45,991 bases of DNA from Blakeslea trispora (lineage: Eukaryota; Mucoromycota; Mucoromycetes; Mucorales; Choanephoraceae), in assembly GCA_025331445.1 (NCBI GenBank), contig JAIWNE010000172.1, positions 1-45,991 on the forward strand. Direction: 5' to 3'. Position numbers and translations under genes: made by a program. Positions within the stretch are counted from its first letter, which is position 1. Each line of letters opens with the position of its first letter. Positions 12,388 to 22,612 of the stretch are shown one piece after another. The notes below the pieces were generated by a model, which was not told where the DNA came from, did not search any database, and was given only the letters and a program-made list of their open reading frames with translations.

Positions 12388-12444
12388 CTTCTAATACAAT
12401 GTTAACATTGTATTGGAAGGTAGAAATCATATAAATGATTCTAC
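12388..12444. repeat. Two adjacent palindromes inside the Mutator-like element
   Basis: 12388-12419 is a 32-bp palindrome centred on GTTAAC, perfect except for one pair (12392/12415, a G-U if transcribed). It is followed at once by GTAGAAATCAT/ATGATTCTAC (about 12420-12444) with a 4-nt loop and one bulged A. They lie between the transposase stop and the left end, so could be transcription-end or protein-binding structures. Confidence 0.8.
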
Positions 12445-12627
12445 GTATTTTTTTGGTACTGAACTTAAATTACAAGAGATTGATTTTTATTATAAGCCAA
12501 TTTACTTTTGACTTATGAATCTTCCCTTACTTTTAATAAAGGATTCGAGGAGACTCATTTCGCTTAGCCGACTCATTTTTACAACTTACTGATTCATACG
12601 TCAAATATCACAAGAGAGAAGAAGAAA

Positions 12628-14777
12628 CTATTGTTGGGTATCAGCAGTGCGAAAGTTGTTTGCATACTTATCTTTTAGCCGTTGCATTAAAGCAAGCGTA
12701 CTCTCTATTGAGTTAAGCATTCTTGAGGACTCTTCATCACTCATATAGTTTGACATCCGAAGAGCATCACTATTTAAGTGATCAAGAGTCTTTTGTACTT
12801 CAACGTATCGCTTTACCTTATCCCTGACGGTACGTCTATGTGCTTCATCTGCTTGGGATTCTTCTTCAGAGGCAAGGGCAAGAGTACTGACTGGTAATGC
12901 AGCAGAAGGGAAATACACATCAAGTGTAGTAAATCGAGTCAGCAAGTACATATGCTTGCATGGACGGCGTCTATACTCAAAGTCCAAGCAAGAACACGAA
13001 GCAACAAGGAAGTCTATGTTTACAACAACAGTATAAACAGTTTCGCTGTTGTTGAACGAACAAACGTACTAATCTCCTGCTTTTTCATTTGCCACGCTTT
13101 CAGGGCGACTGATCATTCTACTGACTTCATCGGCTTCGGATTTCCCTGCCTCCATCTCTCGAACTCTCTGCTCCTTCTGATACTTGCTCATGGCACCGTT
13201 GTTCCCCATCACACGGTCATACTCAGACTTGAGAAAATACTCAACCTCTTCCACCAGAACAAAAACAAGCTTGTCTAATCTTCTGTTTCTTGCTCTCCCA
13301 AGAAACACAGTTTTCAGTTGGTTATGCCACGATTCAATGAAGTTGTTGGTGAGCATATGAGAGAATTGGTTCTCGTGGAATGCTCTGGACCATACCTTCA
13401 TCTGTTCATCATTGCATCAGTTTTTCTTGAAATAGTCAACAAAAGCGGCTTGATCAACATAATCAATGAAAAATTGGTTAATCTTTTCATAAAAAGCAGA
13501 TAACTCATTTTCATAGATGATGTGAGACAAAGCACGACGCATTTGCCCACGAAGAACCTTGTTGTCCGCAGCAAGACCAGACAAAGATTTGCAAGTGGTG
13601 TCAATCTTTCTTCCCCAATCCTGCAAAACGTGGAAGACATAAAATTGGATTGTTGCCTCCGGGTATACTACTCGAATAGCGTTGACCTCAGCCTTACAAC
13701 AGTCAATGGTGAATTGTTGAGGTGCCATCAAAACACCTGACTGTTTCAAGAAGCTGAGCCATTGAACGACAGGACCAGCTGAATGATCGTTGGTCAAGAG
13801 ATAATCAACGGGCCACCCACGGCAAATCTCTTCATCGCGAACTAACAGAGTGTACATGATGACAGATGCATTTTAAGAAATGTCGTGAGTAGCATCCAGA
13901 CAAAAAAAGACAGCATTTTTCATCTTCTGTTGTTGAAGAGGGGACTGAAATCCATGAGCAAACAGAGTTGCGTCGTTACTATAGGCCTGAAGGGTGGCTT
14001 CAAACACCAAGAAACCTCTTTCGGGCAGCTTTTCTTTTGTCCAGATCAAGAAGGAGGCCATGTGGTCGCTGTCAAATTGGTAGAGCAGCTTATTGACCTA
14101 TTTAAATTTAACAAAATAATAAGAAAAGATATTAAATAATAGATTGATATAACTAATACCTTAGCGACCATGTTCCAGATGTCATAGTAGTTGACTCTAC
14201 GTTCAGCATTCTTTCCATAGCGATCCATGTCGCGAAGATCAATTCTGATCTGTCTAGGAGACTTAGAACTATGCTCCAGTTCTTGCTGAATCTTCAACAA
14301 ATATCTTCTAGAAAGAGAAAGACAACGCAAATCATCAGCACAATCACCGGGTTGATGGTGAGAATGGCCTTCATTACCGGGGACAAACTCAAAGATCTCA
14401 GGTGCACGATAGAAGCACTTGATGCTGAGAGAGGCAGAGCATCCAGCTTTCTTACTCTTCTTTTGAATAGGGCGGCTTTCGTTGGAAGAGCGTGGGGTGT
14501 AGGAGCCACTGCGATGACAAAGGTATTTTGCCGAGAATTTGAGGCGGATGCCTTTAATTTGAGCTTCTTCAGGGCTCATAACGGCTTTCTTGTTGCCATT
14601 GTATAAGATCCATTTCATGGCACAAAGTTCATTCAACTCCAAAAGACATTCCTTTTAATCTTCTTCCCTGACCTTAATGGTGCGGTTCAGCTTAAAAACG
14701 CCAGTTATCTCGCTGGGTACAAGAGCTTGATGAATAGTCTCTACAGTGTAAATGATGTCGTTGTTAGCAGTGTTCAT
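12628..14777 (-). pseudogene. MULE transposase with SWIM zinc finger, four in-frame stops
   Basis: Exon 1 (14777-14160) and exon 2 (14097-12628) are joined by a 62-nt GT-AG intron. The frame is continuous to the final stop, about 695 codons, but broken by stops at 14655-14657 (TAA), 13873-13875 (TAA), 13417-13419 (TGA) and 13069-13071 (TAG). The order is a FAR1-like N-terminal region (CHRSGSYTPR, then KKSKKAGCSASLSIKCF), the catalytic core and a SWIM finger. The core includes the Asp in CLDATHDIS, the Asp in FTIDCCKAEVNAIRV and the Glu in NNFIESWHNQLK; the finger is CSCLDFEYRRRPCKHMY. The catalytic residues and zinc ligands are all still present, so the damage is recent relative to sequence drift. 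The encoded transposase would cut at the element's ends; as it stands the gene is dead. Confidence 0.85.
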
Positions 14778-14913
14778 GTTTGATATACGCGTAAAAAGTA
14801 CAGTGATTGTATTCTTTCCCGAATGTTAAAAGGTTTTTGAAAGTTTAGTCAAAAGTAAAAGCAGTCTCATTTCGGAAAAACACTTAAAATGTACCAGGAA
14901 ATAGAGACTTACA

Positions 14914-15010
14914 CTGGTTTTGGCGGGGCTGCTCTGTCTGGGGGGCTACTCCGCCGGTAATAAGCAATACGATTGGACACTGTTAGCCAATAAGAGTTGT
15001 TATTACCGTC
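14914..15010. repeat. GC-rich hairpin segment right of the MULE
   Basis: GGCGG/CCGCC (14932-14936, 14951-14955) is followed by a longer imperfect palindrome. GGTAATAA at 14956-14963 pairs with TTATTACC at 15000-15007, and ATTGG at 14972-14976 with CCAAT at 14987-14991. The CGGTAATAA end also occurs at the hairpin block near 11907, so both may belong to one older element that the MULE entered. Confidence 0.55.
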
Positions 15011-15892
15011 GCTTATTTAAGCTTTCACATGCAATGCCTTTTGATGAGTGGGCTCAAACAGAATATTACTAAAAACTACAAAATTTTCTCTCTTCTACCA
15101 AAGAAATTCATCAAGAAAATTACAGTGATTGAAAGCTTGTTCGACTACAAGTAAGAAACGAAAGTGAGTAAGACAATCAAGGTAATGAAGTAAGCCTTGT
15201 CTCAGAAACGAAGCCAGTAACATCCTTGATGTATCGTATTGAACATACATCATTTAATATTCGATATATTACTAAATCAAATACAGATCTTGTTCTGTGT
15301 TACCAAACATAATTTATATTGACATCACATCCTTGCACTGAATAAAACCCTCTCTTTAATCTTGTTTAATCTCTTGACTCAATAGATAAATTAATTCTGC
15401 AATCCTAACAAGGACCAGGAGTTCGCTTAAGGAACACTATTAGAGGAGTCAATGAAAGACATGCTTTCGAGTAACATCACTCTGACTGAGCATCTTGAGG
15501 ACCTTCTGACTTGCTTGACATAATGAAAAAAGTCCTTTTGAAAATGAAAAAGTGCACCATTTGTGAAATGAAGATTGTGATTACAAAAAAATATGATTTT
15601 TTTGGGGTAAAAATCATCAGCAACATACATTTAAAAGGTTTCAATTTTTAAAATCTGAGATGTTTGTCACACCCGAGAGTTACACAAAGAGAACAAAGAA
15701 TATAAAATCTATCATATAAAAGGCAAAAAAAAACCTGTTTCTGTTTTTCTCTTTGTCTCTGTTACCTCATCTGTTAGATTCTTCGAATACATCTAATCTC
15801 TTATTGCTGGAAGAAGTAAGATATATTTTATTCTGACCTTGATATATCTGCCCCACTAATATGCTATATTTAGATCTAATCCCTCTTAGACA
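15011..15892. other. Repeat-rich spacer without a recognised gene
   Basis: Contains repeat copy A (15228-15396) and a 67-codon minus-strand frame without recognisable content. Just before the next ORF there are CT-rich runs and TATA-like AT stretches. Confidence 0.4.
15228..15396 (+). repeat. Diverged dispersed repeat, copy A
   Basis: Starts TGATGTATCGTA and contains CTGAATAAAACCCTCTCTT and ATCTCTTGACT. It aligns in the same orientation with 28260-28434, which has CTGAATAAAATCCTCTCTT and ATCTCTCGACT. An AATAAA signal near the end suggests a retroelement terminus such as an old solo LTR, but no matching duplication or LTR pair was found. Confidence 0.6.
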
Positions 15893-16966
15893 ATGTCCTA
15901 CCGCAGGGCTCTAGAAGATACATTCTATTTGGGCGGTCGTTATACTCCTGCGCCCTAGTTGTCTGTCAATGTGCAACAACAACCATCTACCATAGCTCCT
16001 GGCATGAGACGTGCATCCGAAATGTCTGTAGAAGAATTTCATGACCTGTTTTATATCGTAGCTCAAGCCAAGCTACGAGATAACATTATCCGTGAAAAAA
16101 ACAAAAAGAAGCCAAACTACTCTGCTTTCAAAGCAAAAACTCTTGCTGGTCAAATTCCAAGAGGACTGTATGCTGATATGAATTAACATGCTAACCTCGG
16201 TTTGCGAGAATCTGCAAACAGATTTCAAAATGATAATTCAGTGTCTCGAGCAATTGATCTTTGGAGAAGATATGTCCAACAAAATTTTGATGTTGTCTAA
16301 GAGTCTGTAAGCAATCCTACTACTGAAGCAACTAGCTCTACTCAAGCTATTGAACTTTCTTCAGAAAAGCTCCCTACCGAACCTGCTCTCTTTGTTGTTG
16401 TTGAAGAATATTTTGAAGTCTGTACTGCGTATTTTCCCTCGTTGATACGAGATGATCTTACACCTGAAGTTAGACAACTCTTTGATACTAAGCTTGCTGA
16501 ACTACTGCCTCAGACCTCCAACTTTATCAGTGACTTTCAAACAATCATGTTTATGATACGGTCCTGTTTCCGAAGCCATACTTTTGCTGTTCGCAATGGA
16601 AAATCAGTATTTGATAGATCAAATGGCTTTCAAACACAAAGCATCTTCCCAAGTAACTTTCAGCTACAAGATACCTTGATTTTTTCTGCCTCTCCATATG
16701 CTTCCAACTTTCTTGCCTCTCCTGATGCTAATGACATTCCTTTTCTCTTCACTGACCGACATATTCATTTTTTGAAGTCTGGTTTTTATGGTGTTCGTGG
16801 CTTGCAAACAAAGACCAAAACAGATTATCCTTTGAGAACCCTGTTAATGGAGGCCATCTCTGACTCAGTCAACCAGTTCATCCAACCAAAAAACACTCTT
16901 CATATGGCCTGCTATAAGTCTGCATTGACTAACTATTGTTGTGAACATTTAGAATCTATATACTGA
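15893..16966 (+). pseudogene. Unrecognised repeat-family ORF with three in-frame stops
   Basis: From the ATG at 15893 a single frame runs 358 codons to the stop at 16964-16966, interrupted only by TAG (15956-15958), TAA (16184-16186) and TAA (16298-16300). No frameshift is needed, so it is a once-coding sequence. The N-terminal part is basic and helical (MSVEEFHDLFYIVAQAKLRD, REKNKKKPNYSAFKAKTLAG). The C-terminal part has LTPEVRQLFDTKLAELLPQ and FIQPKNTLHMACYKSALTNY. I do not recognise a family. The last codons and 3' flank recur at 97% identity at 38069-38239, so it belongs to a mobile or repeated unit. It might be a gag-like or accessory protein of an undescribed Mucoromycota transposon; that is a guess. 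Confidence 0.6.
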
Positions 16967-17106
16967 TTACGAAATAAATGATACAAAGTATTATTATACA
17001 TGCTATATCTGGACATAGAGTCTAGAATAGAACTAGAGTAACTGTAATAGATTAATGTCTACTTCATCTATCTATCCTTTAGAAATTGATTCTAATATGA
17101 TGCTAA
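16936..17106 (+). repeat. 171-bp repeat, copy 1 (3' end of the unrecognised ORF and its flank)
   Basis: Matches 38069-38239 in inverted orientation at 166 of 171 positions by eye. It covers the last ten or so codons of the ORF ending at 16966 and about 140 bp of 3' flank. The second copy lies inside the hAT element. Confidence 0.9.
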
Positions 17107-17885
17107 TGTGATATTTGCAGTCTCAAATAGATTCAATGAGAGGGAACTCGATTTTTTTATTAAAAAGAAAGAGAGGGAACTAATTCTACTGCAAGTCCAT
17201 GTTGTGTTTATATATTATTTCTATCTCGGTTTCAATCAATCACTATGTTATAATTTTATCTGTATGAGCAGTTTTCCTACTAGGATGACTGGTCACCTTA
17301 ATTGAAAGATGGCTGTAGCCAGATTTCATCCCCCGCCTTGAATAAGGTGGAGATATATTGTTTACTTGATTTATATCTTGGAGAGATAATAATTATGCTC
17401 GACAAGATATGTTTAATCTTGATTAGTGTTTCAATATATCAGGCATAACTGTTTCATACATGTTCACTTGTTTCGTTGGATGTTTAGATCAGTTTAGATT
17501 AGGTGATAACGATAGACAAGCCCTTTGTAATTATGTCTCAGAACTATCTTTATCCAAGTAATGATTTAGTCTTTTCTTATAATGAAATCTCCAGAATCAT
17601 TGCTTGTTTTGTTAGATGCTGCTACCTTGAGATTATAAGGCCTACGCAACCATCTTGCTATCACATGTGTCATGTCATATAGCCATTTCAAGTATTGATG
17701 AGAAGAGAGTCAATGGATATAAATCTGATCATGCTTTCAATGTGTTAGCTAGGCACATTGAACGCTTTATATAACATGTCGTCGCTTTTTACCAATGCTT
17801 GTTAGATGTTTGACTTCAGGATTACCTCTGGTAATATCTGAAATGATTTTAGTTTTCCAACTTTGTGAACATTATTTGATTTATT
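17107..17885. other. AT-rich spacer, nothing recognised
   Basis: Only short unrelated frames. The last part is the target region of the Tc1/mariner-like element, with the palindrome half GTTATTTTGACA at 17886-17897. Confidence 0.4.
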
Positions 17886-17900
17886 GTTATTTTGACATTA

Positions 17901-20635
17901 ACGTGCCTCTGAACTTAAAACCACAAAAACAAGAAATTGTTTCATTTTTTGAGGACTCATTTTTTTTTTGCTTTTGGTATGGATCGATCATACGACCTGT
18001 CAATCTTTTTGGGGATTTCTTTTCTTTGAGCAGCATAATTAAATCACAATTGAGAGCAATCCTTCATCAAGTGTTTTATTTTTTTCTTTTTTGACTTTTA
18101 AATGTCTTGAGGAGCTCTCACTTTTCTATGGGACAAATACTTTTTTTTTACAAATTTCTTCAACTCCTTTGCTATTTCTCTGCCATCGTCGTGCTTACTA
18201 TATGCTTCGATATAGTTCATGCAACGTTGAAAAAATCTTCGTATTTTCTTGACATCTCCTGCATTGTCCAAAAACATGGGGATGTTCTTTTCGAGAGACT
18301 TGAATGTGTCATCACATCTCAATCTAGCCTCTCTCTTGGCCAATTCTCAATGCGTCTCCAATTGCATTCGCAGTAATATTTTGGATAAAGTTCGAAAATG
18401 TGACCAGCATTTTCTACTGCTTCTTGTAAAGCAGTCTTTTGAGCTGCAAAATCCACTCTACTTCCCAGGAAATGGGAAGCGCAGCACATAGACTTCAAAC
18501 CTGGCTCAGCAGCACCACAACGAAGTTTCCATACCTTGCCTTCAAGGTCACCAAGCCATTGGCCACGTTCTTCAAGAATTCGTTTGATTCCTGTTATTGT
18601 AAAGATGTTAGAAGAGTTTGCTTCGGAAATACATGTGCTATTTACCTTTAAAATATCTGACTCGTTTGTTTTTGGGTCTACCTTTTGAGTCATGAGAAGA
18701 GATTTCTTTCTCATAAAAAAATGACTGATGAAGAAGCTCACCGGTCGAGAGTTTGACGGTTGTGTCTCTGAACTGATATTTATCAGTCAGAGACCATGGT
18801 TTCTCGTTGAGAGTCATACGACTTACAACCAATGCGTCATCACTGTAAGCACCATGGTTTGAACTGTTGTCAAACAGGAATACAGCTCGGCAGTTAGGAT
18901 GTAAGTTTTCGAACAGCCCAATGACATAGTCCAGCTGAGAGACCATGTCTTCATGAGTCCACCAACCGTCTCTACTCTCTCCAGCTTTGAAAAGCTTACG
19001 GGAGGTTCATCCACCCAACTTCATCGTCCCATGACAGGGGCACTGGAATTCACTTACCATAATGGAGGATCCAGGCCCCTTTTTGCGGATGAAAGATTCG
19101 CCTTCCAAACTCCAAATGTCATTTTTGCCATCGTTGGCGTAAAAGGTTGATTCGTCATGAGTGACAATACAACCTTCTCTTCACCCTCCAAAAGAACTGG
19201 TTCAAGAACATTTTCTTCTTGATCTCCCTCGTAAAACTCGGATCTATGCATGTAGTCTACCATTCGTAGAGCCCATTCTTTTCCGTACTTCACCACATCT
19301 TCTCTTTCATGTCCATCAAAGAAGAGGCCTTTCTTGTTGTCATAAGAGTAGCCCCATTCATGCAAGTACTTGCTGATGGTAGAGATGGCAACAGTTCCAG
19401 GCACACCCAAAGAAGAAGGGATTACTTTAGTTTCAATGAAGTCCTTGATGGCCACAAGCAATCTTTCAGCAGGCTTTGTTCTCTGCATATACTCTACGAC
19501 TTGCATCTTTACGTCGTTGTGACTCAAGAAGGATTGCCTTTTGGTGTGAACACCTTGGCTATGATCGGAGAGATTATTGTGCTCAAGGTATCCTTTACCC
19601 AACTCATGATGCTTCTTGAGCGGGCATCCTTAGAGTAACTTGGCCAGAAAAGTTTAGATACTCTCTGGGATGCCTTGCCCATCTTCATTCCTTCCAAACG
19701 AAGTTCAAAGTACATGAGAACAGAGTACAAGCGGCATTGGTTGTATGAACCTACTGAGCTACCTTCCATTCTCTGGTTCATTTCTGGCTTCACCTGCTCA
19801 CGCAACAATTCAATGCAATTGCTGATCTTGATCAATTCCCTCTTAGGATGGGTCAGCCTATCTTCAGCATCCTGCTCATCGTCTTCATTTTGTTCCTGGG
19901 TATCACTGTTGACAACAGTGATACCAAAGTTGAACAAGGTAGATTTGGGGTCTACCTTGCTGGACTCCACTTTTCTTCTCCACTTTGTGGTTCTAGAGTC
20001 CTTAGTGTAGTGGATCTTTCTCTTCTCACCAGAGGATACACTATCTGTAAGGCGGGAAAGGGCTGACATATCCATTTCACCACCCAAAGTTTCCCAATCT
20101 TCATTTATTTCAATTACTTCTTCAGAAATAACTTCAGGAACATTCTCTTTCAAGAATTTTCCTTTAGCGTCCTTTTTCTGGGCGTTGAATCTTGCTTTTC
20201 TTTTGCTTGGGAAGGGCATATTTAATAATAAGTTGGATAAAGGAAAACTTTTGCTATATGGATGTCAGTTCCTAAAAATAATCACCATAATCTGAAGGGA
20301 ACACAAAAATTGCTATACACAGTTTTTATTGGCTTCCATTTGTTACACAAATATACATAACGGTCTTTCAAATCTTTAGCAGTACATTGACCTGTTTCAT
20401 TTCCTTGGTCCCCTCTATATCTCCCCAGCTTAAATTTTGAAAAACCGATCAAATTTCAAAAACCTTTACATGAAAACTTTTATATGAAATTCCAGAAACT
20501 GAGTGGATCATCGTGTTCAAAAACGTTTTCTCAACAGAGTTATACACTCAGTTTTTTATTTTTTATATGAAAGTTTTTATGTGAAGATTTTTGAATATTA
20601 ACAATATTTTTGTAGTTTTAAGTTCAGAGGCACGT
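17901..20635 (-). mobile_element. Tc1/mariner-IS630-like DNA transposon, decayed
   Basis: Terminal inverted repeats begin ACGTGCCTCTGAACTTAAAA at 17901 and, reversed, at 20635; about 28 of 29 bases match. Both ends are flanked by TA (17899-17900 and 20636-20637), the signature target duplication of this superfamily. Length 2,735 bp. The flanking target was itself a palindrome: GTTATTTTGACA (17886-17897) faces TGTCAAAATAAC (20640-20651). Confidence 0.85.
18098..20219 (-). pseudogene. DDE transposase (IS630/Tc1-like), frameshifted
   Basis: Reads from the ATG at 20219 (MPFPSKRKARFNAQKKDAKG). Segments: a basic N-terminus; an HTH-bearing part with a frameshift near 19620; RLLVAIKDFIETKVIPSSLG; then a second shift near 19170 into the catalytic part. 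First Asp in VTHDESTFYANDGK, second Asp in VFLFDNSSNHGA, Glu in CECNWRRIENW just before a third shift near 18342, then KREARLRCDDTFKSL to the stop at 18098. A TGA at 19007-19009 also breaks the frame. One intact 55-nt intron lies at 18645-18591. The DDE triad is still readable. The Cys-Glu-Cys-Asn-Trp spacing to the basic C-terminal block is typical of large fungal IS630-type transposases. Not functional as it stands. Confidence 0.8.
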
Positions 20636-20685
20636 TATCTGTCAAAATAACCTTTGATGATGATTAATTGAATTTCCGATTATAA

Positions 20686-22303
20686 GTCGTTCTGGCTTCT
20701 GTATATGCCCAAATACGACAGCCTGCTGTTGATACTAGAGACAACCATTCAAGCGAGTATCGAGGCATGCCCAGAAATGAGAGAGAGCAACGTGAGCTAT
20801 GTGAAGAAGCAGCAATGTCTATGTTTGATCCTGTAGATTTGCCTTTCAACGAAAACCAGCGAACAATATTCAATATTGTTATGGAAGCTTTCAATGCAGG
20901 TCAAATAGTTGGTGGTGTCCGCGCTCATCTTGACAATAATCTTTTCTTCCTTGACGGTCCAGGCGGCACAGGAAAGACATACATCTTCAATGCTATACTT
21001 CAGGCTGTTAGACGAACAAGAAATATTGCTCTCTCAGTCGCAGTTAGCGGAACGGCCGCTCTTCTTTTAAAGGGTGATTCTACAGAGCACTCAAGATTCA
21101 AAATACCCATTAGTTGTAGTGCAACTTCGGTCTGTAACATGAGACCTAATTCCATAGCTGCTAACTTGGTAACACTTTCAGCTGTAATTGTATGGGACGA
21201 AGCTTCGATGATTAGCCGAGATGTTCTGGAAACAGTAGATAGATCATTTAGAGATATAATGAAAAAGAAAGACCAAAGACTATCTCAGGTACCCTTTGGT
21301 GGTAAATTCATTGTGTTTGGCGGAGACTTTCGTCAAGTTTTGCCAATCGTGCCCAACGGAAGCAAAGACGAGATTATTGAAGCAAGTGTTTTGACCTCGC
21401 CTCTCTGGACTCGAGTAAAGGTGCTTCGATTAACCACGAATTTGAGAGTACAGCAGGCTCTATCTTTGAATGACTCCAACTCGGCTCAGATTTTGCAAGA
21501 ATTTGCCACATTCTTACTCTCTATTGGCAATGGCACTTACCCTACTCTTCCACTAACACTTGACACCATTCGCATCCCAGATCATATGCTTTTACCAGGC
21601 AATAGCATCTCTGATCTTTGTAAGCATGTGTATAACGACTTTGAGCAAGCAGTAGATGTCGAACCCGAAAACTTAGTTTCGAGGGCTATCTTAACGCCAA
21701 CCAACACCAACGTTGTTGAGCAAGTTTCCCGGTGAATGTAAAGAGTACCTCAGTACTGATACTGCTTTGAATGAAGATGATGCGTTAATACTGCCACCAG
21801 AATTTCTTAATTCTTTAGACTGCGGCAGCATTCCTCCTCACAAGTTGCAAATCAAAGTCGGTTCCCCCGTGATGATGCTAAGAAACTTGGATCCATCACA
21901 AGGCATTTGCAATGGAACAAGGATGATTTGTCGTGCTTTTATGCCCAACTCTATTCACGCTGAGGTTGCAACAGGTCCTCATGGAGAAAAACTTTTTTTG
22001 ATACCTCGAATTACAATTTATACGACCGTTGAACAAGTTGGTGTTGAGTTTAAGCGATGCCAATTTCCTATTCGTCCAGCCTTTGCTATGACAATAAACA
22101 AGTCGCAAGGCCAAACCTTAGATTCAGTTGGTCTGTATCTACCTGCACCTGTATTCTCGCACGGACAACTCTACGTTGCTCTATCTCGAGTAAAAAGACC
22201 AGAAGATATCAAAATTTTAATTACCGCTCCTTCATCAACTCTATCAAACTTAGAGGGAAAATACACATCAAATATTGTTTATGCTGAAATATTTCACAAT
22301 TAA
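20686..22303 (+). pseudogene. PIF1-type helicase fragment of a Helitron, 5'-truncated and frameshifted
   Basis: An open frame starts after a stop at 20683-20685, so there is no proper N-terminus; the ATG at 20767 is internal. Motifs in order: LPFNENQRTIFNIV; Walker A GPGGTGKT; WDEASMISRDVLE (motif II); VPFGGKFIVFGGDFRQVLP; LTTNLRVQ. The frame breaks near 21718, where a few codons appear lost. It resumes with LSKFPGECKEYLS, VGSPVMMLRNLDPSQGICNG and the C-terminal INKSQGQTLDSVGLYLP and YVALSRVKRPEDI. This is the helicase half of the Helitron Rep/helicase. The HUH nuclease half is missing; the sequence before it is the end of the Tc1-like element's target. Confidence 0.88.
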
Positions 22304-22612
22304 GACTTATTCCCTCTCCCTATGCCTGATTTATGACCTTTAATCTTTATTTCCAACACAGTACTCCAATCCTTTCTATACTAACGCTTAATCTTATTTA
22401 TGTTTCATCTATGCCTTTTCTATGTCCTATTTATGCCCCGTTTATGCCCCACTTATGCTTTAATCAATCTAATAAATCTCTCTATGCCCTATGCTTCATA
22501 TTAAAAATCTCAACCGTTTAACTGAGTCTAATTTATTTATTCATTACCCGTGAGGGCCCCCGGAGGGCGACGCCGTAGTTGAGCGTAGCGAGACTGTACG
22601 GCTAGTGTTATA
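22304..22612 (+). other. Pyrimidine-rich 3' flank of the helicase and candidate Helitron 3' end
   Basis: After the helicase stop there is CT-rich DNA with repeated CTATGCC/TTATGCCC motifs. A GC-rich patch follows, with hairpin GCCGTA (22572-22577)/TACGGC (22597-22602) and CTAGT at 22602-22606, matching the CTRRT ending of Helitrons. The following base is G, not the expected T, so the boundary is tentative. The antisense strand is read through by the retrotransposon ORF2 tail down to 22537. Confidence 0.4.

Larger units (their letters stand above)
12096..14912 (-). mobile_element. Mutator-like (MULE) DNA transposon, decayed
   Basis: Bounded by 41-bp terminal inverted repeats at about 12095-12135 and 14873-14913 that match at 34 of 41 positions (shared core TATTTCCTGGTAC). 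They are flanked by an 8-bp direct duplication, ACTGGTTT, at 12088-12095 and 14913-14920. An 8-11 bp duplication and a transposase with a SWIM finger both fit the Mutator superfamily. Length about 2.8 kb. The boundary base is uncertain by one because the repeat end and the duplication overlap. Confidence 0.8.

Noticed and set aside
13069..16300. In-frame TAA/TAG codons as reassigned glutamine codons
   Set aside because: The intact genes use ordinary stops (eIF3h ends in TAG after a conserved C-terminus), TGA also appears in frame, and the affected frames are all repeats. Decay explains this better.
17795..18094. 99-codon plus-strand frame as the missing N-terminal part of the Helitron helicase
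   Set aside because: It crosses the left end of the Tc1-like element, and joining the pre-insertion flanks does not give helicase motifs.
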